NCBI GenBank assembly: GCA_003478935.1
Contig: QUFP01000006.1
Span: 1-64,000, forward strand
Direction: 5' to 3'
DNA: 64,000 nucleotides
DNA from: Firmicutes bacterium AF25-13AC
GTDB taxonomy: Bacteria; Bacillota; Clostridia; Lachnospirales; Lachnospiraceae
The notes below the pieces were generated by a model. It had not been told where the DNA came from. It searched no databases and saw only the letters and a list, made by a program, of their open reading frames with translations. Position numbers and translations under genes: made by a program. Shown one piece after another: positions 17,539 through 26,104 of the stretch. Position 1 is the stretch's first letter. Each line of letters starts with the position of its first letter.

Positions 17539-18924
17539 TTACTTATTAGAAAGATACTCGTGAATACCCTTTGCACCTGCTTTTCCAGCTTCCATTGCAA
17601 GGATTACGGTAGCTGCGCCTGTTACGGCATCTCCACCTGCGAATACACCATTCTTGGAAGTCTGGCCGTTGTCTTCCTCTGCTACGATACACTTCCACTT
17701 ATTTATCTCAAGTCCCTCAGTTGTGGAGGAGATCAGTGGGTTCGGTGAAGTACCAAGTGCCATGATAACGGTATCTACGTCAAGTGTGAACTCAGAATCC
17801 GGAATTACAACAGGGCGGCGTCTTCCAGATGCATCTGGCTCACCTAATTCCATACGAACACACTTCATGCCCTTTACCCAGCCCTTCTCGTCCTCAAGGA
17901 TCTCAGTCGGGTTTGTCAGAAGACGGAAAATGATTCCCTCTTCTTTTGCATGATGTACTTCCTCTACTCTTGCAGGAAGCTCTGCCTCACTACGGCGATA
18001 TACGATATATGTGGTTGCACCAAGACGAAGTGCTGTTCTTGCTGCGTCCATTGCAACGTTTCCGCCGCCGACAACTGCTACCTTTGTTCCTCTAAAGATC
18101 GGGGTATCATAGTCATCACGGAATGCCTTCATTAAGTTATTTCTTGTTAAGAACTCATTTGCAGAGAATACACCAACTGCGTTCTCACCTGGAATACCCA
18201 TAAACTTTGGAAGACCTGCTCCAGAACCGATAAATACAGCCTCAAAGCCTTCCTCTTCCATCAGCTGGTCAATGGTAACAGACTTTCCGATAACAACGTT
18301 GCACTCGATCTTAACGCCAAGCTTACGGACATTGTCGATCTCTTTTTGTACAACCTCATCCTTCGGAAGACGAAACTCCGGAATACCATATGTTAATACA
18401 CCGCCTGGCTCGTGAAGTGCCTCGAAGATAGTAACTTCGTAGCCAAGCTTTGCTAAATCACCTGCGCATGTAAGACCTGCCGGGCCGGAACCGATGATAG
18501 CAACCTTCTTGCCGTTTGTGGTCTCTGGCTTCTTCGGAACATAGCCATGCTCTCTGGAGTAATCAGCAACGAAACGCTCCAACTTTCCGATGGAAATAGG
18601 ATCACCCTTGATACCACGAATACACTTGCCTTCGCACTGTGTCTCCTGTGGACATACACGTCCACAGATTGCCGGAAGTGCAGATGATTCTGCGATGATA
18701 TCAGCAGCTTCTGTGATCTTTCCTTCCTTTACAGCCTTTACAAATGCTGGAATATTGATAGATACTGGACATCCCTGAATACACTTTGCATTCTTACAAT
18801 TAATGCAGCGTGATGCCTCTTCCATTGCCTCTTCCATGTTATATCCAAGACAGACTTCGTCAAAATTAGTAGCTCTTACCTTTGGATCCTGCTCTCTGAC
18901 TGGAACTCTGTTTAAAACGCTCAT
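17539..18924 (-). CDS. gltA: NfnB/GltA-type NADPH oxidoreductase, 461 aa
   Basis: The N-terminal region carries two cysteine clusters for 4Fe-4S centres (CINCKNAKCIQGCP and CGRVCPQETQCEGKC). An FAD-binding Rossmann motif IIGSGPAGLTCAGDLA follows, then an NADP(H)-binding motif VAVVGGGNVAMDAA and a C-terminal GDAVTGAATVILAM FAD contact. This is the small-subunit-type glutamate synthase family. When paired with the downstream SudA/NfnA-type gene, as here, the partners usually form NfnAB, the electron-bifurcating NADH-dependent ferredoxin:NADP+ oxidoreductase. The start at 18924 has GAGG six bases upstream and is preferred to the ATG at 18936. The gene ends at a strong terminator. Confidence 0.88.
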   Translation of the reverse strand: MSVLNRVPVREQDPKVRATNFDEVCLGYNMEEAMEEASRCINCKNAKCIQGCPVSINIPAFVKAVKEGKITEAADIIAESSALPAICGRVCPQETQCEGKCIRGIKGDPISIGKLERFVADYSREHGYVPKKPETTNGKKVAIIGSGPAGLTCAGDLAKLGYEVTIFEALHEPGGVLTYGIPEFRLPKDEVVQKEIDNVRKLGVKIECNVVIGKSVTIDQLMEEEGFEAVFIGSGAGLPKFMGIPGENAVGVFSANEFLTRNNLMKAFRDDYDTPIFRGTKVAVVGGGNVAMDAARTALRLGATTYIVYRRSEAELPARVEEVHHAKEEGIIFRLLTNPTEILEDEKGWVKGMKCVRMELGEPDASGRRRPVVIPDSEFTLDVDTVIMALGTSPNPLISSTTEGLEINKWKCIVAEEDNGQTSKNGVFAGGDAVTGAATVILAMEAGKAGAKGIHEYLSNK

Positions 18925-18980
18925 ATTCAACCTCATTTCTGCGTATTTTGCGTATTTTTACTTTTCTATATCTTGTTTTA

Positions 18981-19859
18981 TCAGCCTTCGCAGTGTCCGC
19001 AGCCGCCGTGATGGGTTTCGCCCTCAAGCTCCTTTAACATTGCTCTGCCTTCTGCTGTCTTATAGGTCTGCTGACGCATCATTGCCTCGTCCCAGTTTAC
19101 CAGATGGCCATCAAACTCTGGTCCATCTACGCAGGCAAACTTGATTTCTCCGCCTACAGATACACGACATCCGCCGCACATACCTGTTCCGTCTACCATG
19201 ATCGGGTTTAAGCTTACGATTGTTGGAATACCAAGCTCCTTTGTCAGCTTGCATACGAATTTCATCATGATCATCGGTCCGATTGCAACACATACATCAT
19301 ACTGCTTGCCCTGATCGTGCAGTTCCTGAATCACCTGAGTAACCATTCCCTTACGCTCATAGCTTCCGTCATCTGTTGTGATATAAACATTTCCAACAGC
19401 TTTCATCTCTTCTTCAAGAAGGATTAAGGACTGTGTCTTTGCACCGACAATTACATCTGCCTGAATGCCATGCTCATGCAGCCACTTTACCTGTGGGTAA
19501 ACAGGTGCTGCACCAACACCACCGGCAACGAATAAGAACTTCTTGTTCTTTAAAGCTTCTGGATCTTCCTTTGTGAACTCAGATGCCACACCAAGCGGTC
19601 CTACAAAATCTGTAAAGCTGTCTCCTGCGACAAGCTTTGACATTTTCTCGGTTGATGCACCTACGATCTGGAACACGATGGTGATAGTTCCCTTTTCTCT
19701 GTCATAATCGCAGATTGTAAGCGGAATACGCTCACCTTCCTTGTCTACCTTTGCAATAATGAACTGTCCCGGAAGGCAGTTTGCTGCCACTCTCGGTGCC
19801 ACAACATCCATCAGATAGATCTTATCTGCCAGCTTTTTTGCCTTTGTGATCTGATACAT
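18981..19859 (-). CDS. nfnA: NfnA/SudA-type ferredoxin-NADP reductase subunit, 292 aa
   Basis: A ferredoxin-reductase-type FAD domain (ERIPLTICDYDREKGTITIV) is followed by an NAD-binding region (FVAGGVGAAPVYPQVKWL) and a C-terminal cysteine cluster for a 2Fe-2S centre (GMCGGCRVSVGGEIKFAC). An extra tail HHGGCGHCEG ends the protein. It is the partner of the GltA-type subunit 56 bp downstream. The start at 19859 (MYQITKAKK) is chosen because GGAGG lies seven bases before it; the frame's earlier ATG contains that site. A palindrome lies just upstream, at the likely transcription start. Confidence 0.87.
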   Translation of the reverse strand: MYQITKAKKLADKIYLMDVVAPRVAANCLPGQFIIAKVDKEGERIPLTICDYDREKGTITIVFQIVGASTEKMSKLVAGDSFTDFVGPLGVASEFTKEDPEALKNKKFLFVAGGVGAAPVYPQVKWLHEHGIQADVIVGAKTQSLILLEEEMKAVGNVYITTDDGSYERKGMVTQVIQELHDQGKQYDVCVAIGPMIMMKFVCKLTKELGIPTIVSLNPIMVDGTGMCGGCRVSVGGEIKFACVDGPEFDGHLVNWDEAMMRQQTYKTAEGRAMLKELEGETHHGGCGHCEG

Positions 19860-19888
19860 AATAACCTCCATTTGTTGATATATTCACT

Positions 19889-19900
19889 ACACTAAAGTGT
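19889..19900. promoter_or_regulatory. Perfect palindrome ACACTAAAGTGT before nfnA
   Basis: The 12-bp perfect palindrome (14 bp counting the flanking T/A) lies 30 bp upstream of the nfnA start. On the minus strand a TTGAAG and a TAGAAT box lie just upstream of it with an 18-bp spacer, which puts the palindrome near +1, a usual operator position for a repressor. No regulator is identified. Confidence 0.45.
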
Positions 19901-19974
19901 ATTCTACTATAATCAGAGCAAAACTTCAATACCATTACTTGGAAATCGTCAAAAAAATCACAAAGAGGGATACA

Positions 19975-20811
19975 TCAATACTCTCTTCCCAGATCTTTTA
20001 TCCACGTGATTGACAGACCCATCCAGGACTGTACTTTTGGAAGCTCGCCGTCTTTGTCACATTTTGTTTCTTCGTTTGCGAGGGAGAGGCCATGCCAGCC
20101 GTGCGCATACATATGAAATTCTACCGGTACTTTTGCTTTTCTAAGGGCTGCTGTGTAGAGGAAGGAGTTTTCTACTGGTACTGCCTGATCTTCGTTTGTG
20201 TGCCAGATGAATGTTGGCGGATTTTGTGCTCCTGCCTGTTTTTCAAGTGAAGTAAGTTCCAGATATTTTTCCTGATCTAGTCCTCTGCACAGCTCATTAA
20301 AGGAGCCTCTGTGGGCGAACTCGCCTGATGTGATGACCGGATAGCAAAGGATATTTCCATTTGGGCGAATGTCTTCTGCCAAAAGACCTAGTGGCTCATA
20401 GACAAAGCTTTGATTCCAGAAGCATCCTAAGCTGGCTGCCAGGTGGCCTCCTGCTGAAAAGCCTGCGACTAAAATCTTTTCTGGATCTATATTCCACTCT
20501 GCGGCATGACTTCTTACTATGCTTACTGATTTTGCTAACTCTAACAGTGCGCATGGAAATACAGAAGGTGCACAATTATAATATAAAACAAATGCCTGCA
20601 TTCCGGCTGCTAAGTACTGCATTGCTATGGATTCTGACTCTCTTGATGAGGTGTAGCGATAACCGCCGCCTGGACAGATAACAACTGCCTGACGCGGTAC
20701 TGGCATGTTCTGCGGCTGCTGTAAATAACATACAAGCTGTGCTGCTGATTCTGGCTTTTCTGCGCCTGCCTTTTCATATGGGATCTCTAAATTCATCTTT
20801 ATCAGTTCCAT
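19975..20811 (-). CDS. Alpha/beta hydrolase (acetyl-esterase-like), 278 aa
   Basis: The oxyanion-hole motif VICPGGGYRYTSSRE and the nucleophile elbow VAGFSAGGHLAASLG place it in the BD-FAE/hormone-sensitive-lipase-like esterase family. The Asp in NEDQAVPVEN and the His in HGWHGLSLANEE complete the triad. There is no signal peptide, so it is cytosolic. Members deacetylate sugars or oligosaccharides in gut clostridia; the substrate here is unknown. The start at 20811 has AAGGAG upstream and lies one base after the stop of the preceding small gene. Confidence 0.82.
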   Translation of the reverse strand: MELIKMNLEIPYEKAGAEKPESAAQLVCYLQQPQNMPVPRQAVVICPGGGYRYTSSRESESIAMQYLAAGMQAFVLYYNCAPSVFPCALLELAKSVSIVRSHAAEWNIDPEKILVAGFSAGGHLAASLGCFWNQSFVYEPLGLLAEDIRPNGNILCYPVITSGEFAHRGSFNELCRGLDQEKYLELTSLEKQAGAQNPPTFIWHTNEDQAVPVENSFLYTAALRKAKVPVEFHMYAHGWHGLSLANEETKCDKDGELPKVQSWMGLSITWIKDLGREY

Positions 20812-20812
20812 C

Positions 20813-21127
20813 TTATTTTTTCTCCTTCTTCTCTTCGTCAATATCAATGCGTCGTCCTGCCGGAACTAGAAAACGGCTCTCAAAAATACCTGCTGCATTT
20901 GCGCGCAGCTTATATGGCTCTTGTCTTTGCACATGAATTATAAACTCTGCGTGTGGATCTAATGCTGTCAATGTCAGCTTTAATGCTGCATCCTCCTGTG
21001 AGGAATTGCAGTAATCAGCGTGAATTAGTCCATCTGACTGCTTTTTTACCGCGTAGTAACGTCCTTTTTCAAGGATATCTCCCGGTTCGCCCTGCATCAT
21101 ATTCAGGACAATTGATTTTTCCTTCAT
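20813..21127 (-). CDS. Unknown 104-aa protein upstream of the esterase
   Basis: MKEKSIVLNMMQGEPGDILE begins a soluble, beta-rich-looking small protein (ALKLTLTALDPHAEFIIHVQ) with a charged Lys/Glu tail. The start at 21127 is preceded by GGAAAGAG; the longer frame to 21256 crosses the rpsU terminator and is rejected. The near-contiguous junction with the esterase gene implies one transcript. I do not recognise the family. Confidence 0.5.
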   Translation of the reverse strand: MKEKSIVLNMMQGEPGDILEKGRYYAVKKQSDGLIHADYCNSSQEDAALKLTLTALDPHAEFIIHVQRQEPYKLRANAAGIFESRFLVPAGRRIDIDEEKKEKK

Positions 21128-21189
21128 AAATCGATTCCATCTCTTTCCACTATATTTAACTATTAACCCCTGAAAATTTTGGTAATGCA

Positions 21190-21221
21190 AAAGAGGGATC
21201 ACCTGACGGCAACCCCTCTTA
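21190..21221 (-). terminator. Terminator after rpsU
   Basis: On the minus strand AAGAGGG at one end pairs with CCCTCTT at the other around an 18-base loop, followed by TTT. It lies about 50 bp downstream of the rpsU stop. Confidence 0.6.
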
Positions 21222-21269
21222 CTTACCATACACGTAAACATCATTGTCATCGACAACTATCAGTGACAA

Positions 21270-21446
21270 TTAGTTGTACTTACGCTTTCTAGCCGCTTCA
21301 GACTTCTTCTTACGTCTTACGCTTGGCTTCTCATAATGCTCTCTCTTACGGATTTCCTGCTGGATACCTGCCTTAGCGCAGTTTCTCTTGAATCTGCGTA
21401 ATGCACTGTCCAGGCTCTCGTTCTCTTTAACGATTACATTAGACAT
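21270..21446 (-). CDS. rpsU: 30S ribosomal protein S21, 58 aa
   Basis: The translation starts [20 protein letters not shown] and ends in the basic [15 protein letters not shown] tail, the standard S21 sequence and length. A strong GGAGGGAGG ribosome binding site precedes the ATG. It is transcribed on its own with a terminator downstream. S21 joins the small subunit near the anti-Shine-Dalgarno region. Confidence 0.97.
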   Translation of the reverse strand: MSNVIVKENESLDSALRRFKRNCAKAGIQQEIRKREHYEKPSVRRKKKSEAARKRKYN

Positions 21447-21568
21447 AGACTCTCACTCAACCTCCCTCCAGTTGTGTATTGTGCAAATACAACTGTTTGG
21501 GTATTTTTAGCACATGTTTTATTATAACAGATTTTTTTCTTTTGTCAATCAGATTTTTTCTTTTTTTA

Positions 21569-22612
21569 TCAAACTTTTAATGCCATATCGCCTTCTCTGA
21601 TCCAGCCTTTTTTGCGCATGAACTCGGATACGCCAAGTGTCAGAAGCGCCGGAAGGATGAAGTGCATAATGACAATCTGAAGAAGTGCCATCCATGTTGA
21701 CATGCCTGCCTCGGTCATTGCACCGAATGCCGCAATCTGTCCGACAAAACCGGCTGATCCCATACCTGAACCAACTGGTGTACTTACCATATGAAGTACA
21801 GCAGATGCAACTGGTCCTAAAATGGCACTTGATACAATAGCCGGAATCCATATGATTGGACGGCGCACGATATTTGGAATCTGGAGCATAGAAGTTCCAA
21901 CACCCTGTGCAATCAAACCTCCTACCTTGTTCTCACGGTAGCTGGCAACTGCAAATCCAACCATCTGACAGCAGCATCCGATAGTTGCGGCACCTGCTGC
22001 AAGTCCGGTAAGACCCATAGAAATTCCAATTGCAGCGGAGCTGATAGGAAGTGTTAAAATCATACCCATTAAAACAGAAACGATGATTCCGCCAAATATT
22101 GGAGACTGCTCTACGTTTACATTAACAAGTCCGCCAAGCCACTTCATAAAGTCAGTGATGTACGGTCCTACAAATAAACCAATCGCAGCACCTGCGCAAA
22201 TAGAAATAAGCGGTGTTACAAGAATATCAACCTTTGTCTTTCCTGCAACAAGATGGCCAACCTCAATTGCTACGTAAGCAGCTACGAATGCGCCAAGCGG
22301 CTCGCCAGGTGCGCCAAGTGTGATTGCCTCTGGTGCAGCCGGGAATGCGCCGATCATACCAGCGACAGCAGCTGATACAGTTACAAGCGGTCCCTCTTTG
22401 AATTTACAAGCTACGCCAACACCGATGCCAGCACCTGTAAGTGTCTTTGCTACATTGCTGATAGCCTTTAAATAGCTGCCAACCGGTCCGCCAATCAGTG
22501 TTCCGATCTGTGCAATGATAGTTCCAATAATCAGAGTGGAAAATAAGCCCAGTGCCATTCCGCTCAGTCCGTCAATAAAAATGCGGTTTAATATTTTCTT
22601 TGTTTTCTCCAT
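21569..22612 (-). CDS. PfoR-type PTS IIC-like membrane transporter, 347 aa
   Basis: The protein is almost entirely hydrophobic, with about eight to ten membrane segments, Gly/Ala-rich repeats (GAGIGVGVACKFKEGPLVTV; SPIFGGIIVSVLMGMILTLP) and no cytoplasmic phosphotransfer domain. It fits the PfoR/EIIC-like family. The start at 22612 (MEKTKKILNRIF) has GGGAGGGGAAAGG upstream. The next gene upstream is a NiaR-type niacin-responsive repressor, and three 12-bp repeats lie between the two genes. NiaR neighbours are commonly niacin uptake genes, so a vitamin-transport role is a reasonable inference, not an established one. Confidence 0.75.
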   Translation of the reverse strand: MEKTKKILNRIFIDGLSGMALGLFSTLIIGTIIAQIGTLIGGPVGSYLKAISNVAKTLTGAGIGVGVACKFKEGPLVTVSAAVAGMIGAFPAAPEAITLGAPGEPLGAFVAAYVAIEVGHLVAGKTKVDILVTPLISICAGAAIGLFVGPYITDFMKWLGGLVNVNVEQSPIFGGIIVSVLMGMILTLPISSAAIGISMGLTGLAAGAATIGCCCQMVGFAVASYRENKVGGLIAQGVGTSMLQIPNIVRRPIIWIPAIVSSAILGPVASAVLHMVSTPVGSGMGSAGFVGQIAAFGAMTEAGMSTWMALLQIVIMHFILPALLTLGVSEFMRKKGWIREGDMALKV

Positions 22613-22662
22613 GCAAACAACCTTGCCTTTCCCCTCCCGTTTTACACGGGTGTATTTTATCT

Positions 22663-22676
22663 GACTGTCAAAACAG
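22663..22676. promoter_or_regulatory. Inverted repeat ACTGT-N4-ACAGT before the PfoR gene
   Basis: A perfect 5-bp inverted repeat lies just upstream of a TAAAAT box (minus strand, about 22652-22657) and about 50 bp before the transporter start. It overlaps the promoter spacer and could be an operator. Confidence 0.35.
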
Positions 22677-22692
22677 TGAAGTGTAAATAAGT

Positions 22693-22728
22693 GTCTTGTC
22701 CACTGTCTTGTCAGTTGACTTGTCAAAC
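22693..22728. promoter_or_regulatory. Three 12-bp direct repeats, putative NiaR sites
   Basis: TGTCTTGTCCAC, TGTCTTGTCAGT and TGACTTGTCAAA follow each other with an exact 12-bp period, so CTTGTC recurs at 22695, 22707 and 22719. They lie between the NiaR-type gene and the transporter it probably controls. Regular one-turn spacing suits cooperative repressor binding. The link to NiaR is inferred from position. Confidence 0.5.
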
Positions 22729-22773
22729 AGGTGCAAGTGTATCACATTCTGACAAAGAAATCAAGTGTCTTTT

Positions 22774-23298
22774 TTAAATTGTTTCCTGTAAGTAGCCTAG
22801 AAGCCGCAGTTTTTGCTCGATACGGTCAAAAATTTCCTCACGGTCTGCCTCTACAGTATGATAATGCTTTCCGTTTGTGAGGATGCTTAACGGGCGTGCC
22901 GTGCTTTTTGAAATTTTGTCAAGAAAATCCTGAACGTCACATCTGTTTTCAAGAATCAAATCTACTGTTATCTGTCCGTAGATCTCATGCTCAACTACAA
23001 CGTCCCTTAAGCGGCCGCCATTGTCTACAATGGCAAATAGTTCTTCTGCCATCTGCTCATCTGTATGGCATACAAAAAATGTACGGCGAGCTACTTTTTT
23101 CTCGTCTGCCCTGTCGTACATATATCCCTTATTTGTCGAGAGAATGTTTCGGTTTGATGCGCGAAGCAGTGCAATATCTTGCACGATCACTTGGCGGCTT
23201 ACCTTCATCTGTCTGGCAAGCTCTGTTCCTGAAATCGGCTTTTTTGTCTGCGTCAAAAGCTGAATAATATGTTCTCTTCTCTCTTCTCCTTCTGTCAT
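22774..23298 (-). CDS. niaR: NiaR-type niacin-responsive transcriptional repressor, 174 aa
   Basis: An N-terminal winged helix-turn-helix of the HTH_11 type (REHIIQLLTQTKKPISGTEL, then ARQMKVSRQVIVQDIALLRA) is followed by a 3H domain, with the characteristic histidines in FFVCHTDEQMAEEL, VVEHEIYGQITVDL and NGKHYHTVEA. In characterised members the 3H domain binds nicotinic acid and the protein represses NAD-synthesis and niacin-uptake genes. The start at 23298 has AAAGGAG upstream. The PfoR-type transporter downstream is the likely target. Confidence 0.88.
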   Translation of the reverse strand: MTEGEERREHIIQLLTQTKKPISGTELARQMKVSRQVIVQDIALLRASNRNILSTNKGYMYDRADEKKVARRTFFVCHTDEQMAEELFAIVDNGGRLRDVVVEHEIYGQITVDLILENRCDVQDFLDKISKSTARPLSILTNGKHYHTVEADREEIFDRIEQKLRLLGYLQETI

Positions 23299-23316
23299 AG
23301 TCTCTCCTTTATAAAA

Positions 23317-23340
23317 GGGGACTGCCAAATAGCAGCCCCC
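23317..23340 (-). terminator. Terminator after alaS
   Basis: On the minus strand GGGGGCTGC pairs with GCAGTCCCC around a short loop, and a TTTT tract follows. It lies 17 bp beyond the alaS stop and separates alaS from niaR. Confidence 0.8.
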
Positions 23341-23356
23341 TTATTTTTTTACAGCA

Positions 23357-25999
23357 TTATTTGTTTAACTGCTCCTTAAGAACCTCTTCTGCCTTCTTCA
23401 GTGCAGCTGGGATTCCATCTGGATTCTTTCCGCCGGCCTGAGCCATATTTGGACGACCGCCGCCGCCACCGCCTACAAGTGCAGCAATTCCCTTGATAAG
23501 ATTTCCTGCATGTGCGCCGGCCTTTATAGCCTCATCTGTTGCAGTTGCCATAAGGTTTACCTTACCGTCTGCTGCAGATGCGATTACTACAACACCGTTT
23601 CCAAGCTTCTCCTTGAACTGATCGCCTAAGTTGCGAAGCTCATTCATTCCAGTATCCTTAAGTGCTACAGCCAGAAGCTTAACACCGTTAATCTCTACTA
23701 CCTGATCCATTACGTTGCCGACAGCATCCTTTGCCATCTGGTTCTTTAACTTCTCATTCTCAGACTGAAGTGCCTTGATCTCGCCCTGCATAGTCTCGAT
23801 ACGCTCTGTCAACTTGTCCGGAGTAGTCTTTGCTGCTGCGCTTGCCTCTGCAAGATCAGCTGAAAGCTTCTCGTAGTAGTGAATAAGACCCTCAGATGTA
23901 AGTGCCTCGATACGGCGAACACCTGCTGCAATACCAGACTCAGAAATGATCTTGAAGCAATTTATAGCTGCGGTATTTGATACATGTGTACCACCACAAA
24001 GCTCTAATGAAAAGTCTCCCATGCAAACGACACGTACTGTAGAACCATACTTCTCACCAAACAGTGCCATTGCGCCCATCTTCTTTGCCTCATCGATGGT
24101 TGTTTCCTTTGTAATAACTGGAAGTGCTGCTGCGATCTGATCATTTACGATCTGCTCTACCTTTGCAAGCTCTTCCTTTGTCATTGCCTGGAAATGAGTG
24201 AAGTCAAAACGCAGACGATCCTTTGATACATAGGAACCTGCCTGCTCAACATGGCTTCCAAGTACCATACGCAGTGCCTTCTGAAGAACATGTGTTGCGC
24301 TGTGGTTCTTGCTTGTCAGCTGACGGTTCTTCTCATCTACCTTTAATGTAACAGTCTCGCCCTGTGTAAGCATACCCTTTGTCATGGTTCCTACATGGCC
24401 GATCTTACCGCCCTGTAAATGGATGGTATCCTTTACAACGAAGCTGCCGCTCTCGGTCTCGATCACACCGATATCACCCTGCTGACCACCCATGGTGCCA
24501 TAGAATGGTGTCTCCTCGGTAATGATTGTTCCGTTCTGACCATCTGTAAGTGCCTCTACAATCTCATCCTCTGTTGTTAAAACAAGGATCTTTGAGTTGC
24601 TTACAAGCTTGTCATAGCCAACGAACTTGCTTGTAACGGCCGGATCGATGGACTGGTATACAGTTACATCTGCACCCATGTAGTTTGTTGTCTTACGAGC
24701 CTTTCTTGCAGCCTGTCTCTGTGCTTCCATGTTTGCCTTGAAGCCTTCTTCATCTACATCAAAGCCCTTCTCCTCAAGGATCTCCTTGGTCAGATCTAAC
24801 GGGAATCCGTAGGTATCGTACAGCTTGAATGCATCTGCACCGTCAAGAGTGGTCTTTCCAGCCTCTTTCATGTTTGCCTCAAGCTCCTCTAAGATCGTCA
24901 GACCCTGATCGATTGTCTTATTGAACTTGTTCTCTTCCTCAGAGATAACCTTTAAGATCATCTCCTTCTTCTCCTCTAACTCCGGATAACCGTCCTTAGA
25001 AGTCTCAATTACGACATTTGCCAGCTCACCTAAGAACAGACCCTCGATGCCAAGGATTCTTCCGTGACGTGCAGCGCGACGAAGCAGACGACGAAGTACA
25101 TATCCTCTTCCCTCGTTAGACGGCATGATACCATCGGAGATCATAAAGGTTACAGAACGGATATGATCGGTGATGATACGGATGGAGACATCCTTCTTCT
25201 CATCCTCATGATAAACAGCGTGTGCAACCTCTCCTACATGATCGGTCAGTGCACGCAGTGTATCAACATCAAAGATGGAATCTACATCCTGAACAGCGAC
25301 TGCTAATCTCTCAAGACCCATACCAGTATCGATGTTCTTCTGGATCAGATCGGTGTAGTGACCGTGTCCATCGTTGTTAAACTGTGAGAATACGTTGTTC
25401 CATACTTCCATGTAACGGTCGCAGTCACAACCTACGGTACAGCCTGGCTTACCGCAGCCATACTTCTCACCTCTATCATAGTAGATCTCAGAACATGGAC
25501 CGCAAGGACCTGAACCGTGCTCCCAGAAGTTGTCTTCCTTTCCAAAACGGAAGATTCTCTCAGCCGGAATGCCCTGCTGCTTATTCCAGAGCTCAAATGC
25601 CTCATCATCCTCCTCATATACGGACGGATACAGACGGTCTGGATCAAGACCAACAACCTGAGTTAAAAACTCCCAGCTCCATGCAATAGCTTCCTTCTTG
25701 AAGTAATCGCCAAATGAGAAGTTTCCAAGCATCTCAAAGAAAGTACCGTGACGTGCAGTCTTTCCAATGTTTTCGATATCACCTGTTCTGATACACCTCT
25801 GACAGGTTGTCACTCTGCGTCTCGGCGGGATTTCCTGTCCGGTAAAATATGGCTTTAACGGTGCCATACCGGAGTTAATAATTAAAAGGCTGTTGTCGTT
25901 GTGCGGCACCAGTGAAAAACTCTTCATCTTCAGATGTCCTTTGCTCTCCATAAAATCAAGGAACATCCGGCGTAATTCATTTACTCCATACTTTTCCAC
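23357..25999 (-). CDS. alaS: Alanine--tRNA ligase, 880 aa
   Basis: The class II catalytic core is full length: NELRRMFLDFMESKGHLKM, LLIINSGMAPLKPYFTG and RRVTTCQRCIRTGDIENIGK near the N-terminus. The editing domain carries HSATHVLQKALR and CMGDFSLELCGGTHVSNT, whose His and Cys residues bind zinc. The C-Ala domain ends in GGGGGRPNMAQAGGK. The start is GTG 25999, eight bases after GGAGG; the earlier ATG at 26026 lies upstream of that site. It charges tRNA-Ala and deacylates mischarged Ser/Gly. Confidence 0.97.
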   Translation of the reverse strand: MEKYGVNELRRMFLDFMESKGHLKMKSFSLVPHNDNSLLIINSGMAPLKPYFTGQEIPPRRRVTTCQRCIRTGDIENIGKTARHGTFFEMLGNFSFGDYFKKEAIAWSWEFLTQVVGLDPDRLYPSVYEEDDEAFELWNKQQGIPAERIFRFGKEDNFWEHGSGPCGPCSEIYYDRGEKYGCGKPGCTVGCDCDRYMEVWNNVFSQFNNDGHGHYTDLIQKNIDTGMGLERLAVAVQDVDSIFDVDTLRALTDHVGEVAHAVYHEDEKKDVSIRIITDHIRSVTFMISDGIMPSNEGRGYVLRRLLRRAARHGRILGIEGLFLGELANVVIETSKDGYPELEEKKEMILKVISEEENKFNKTIDQGLTILEELEANMKEAGKTTLDGADAFKLYDTYGFPLDLTKEILEEKGFDVDEEGFKANMEAQRQAARKARKTTNYMGADVTVYQSIDPAVTSKFVGYDKLVSNSKILVLTTEDEIVEALTDGQNGTIITEETPFYGTMGGQQGDIGVIETESGSFVVKDTIHLQGGKIGHVGTMTKGMLTQGETVTLKVDEKNRQLTSKNHSATHVLQKALRMVLGSHVEQAGSYVSKDRLRFDFTHFQAMTKEELAKVEQIVNDQIAAALPVITKETTIDEAKKMGAMALFGEKYGSTVRVVCMGDFSLELCGGTHVSNTAAINCFKIISESGIAAGVRRIEALTSEGLIHYYEKLSADLAEASAAAKTTPDKLTERIETMQGEIKALQSENEKLKNQMAKDAVGNVMDQVVEINGVKLLAVALKDTGMNELRNLGDQFKEKLGNGVVVIASAADGKVNLMATATDEAIKAGAHAGNLIKGIAALVGGGGGGRPNMAQAGGKNPDGIPAALKKAEEVLKEQLNK

Positions 26000-26104
26000 A
26001 ATTGTTTCCTCCAAACTAATCTGCACCTGCGGCCGTTTTTGCAGACCACAGGCAATTTTATCGCATTTATTATAGTATAAATAGAAAAATACTGCAAGGT
26101 GTTT

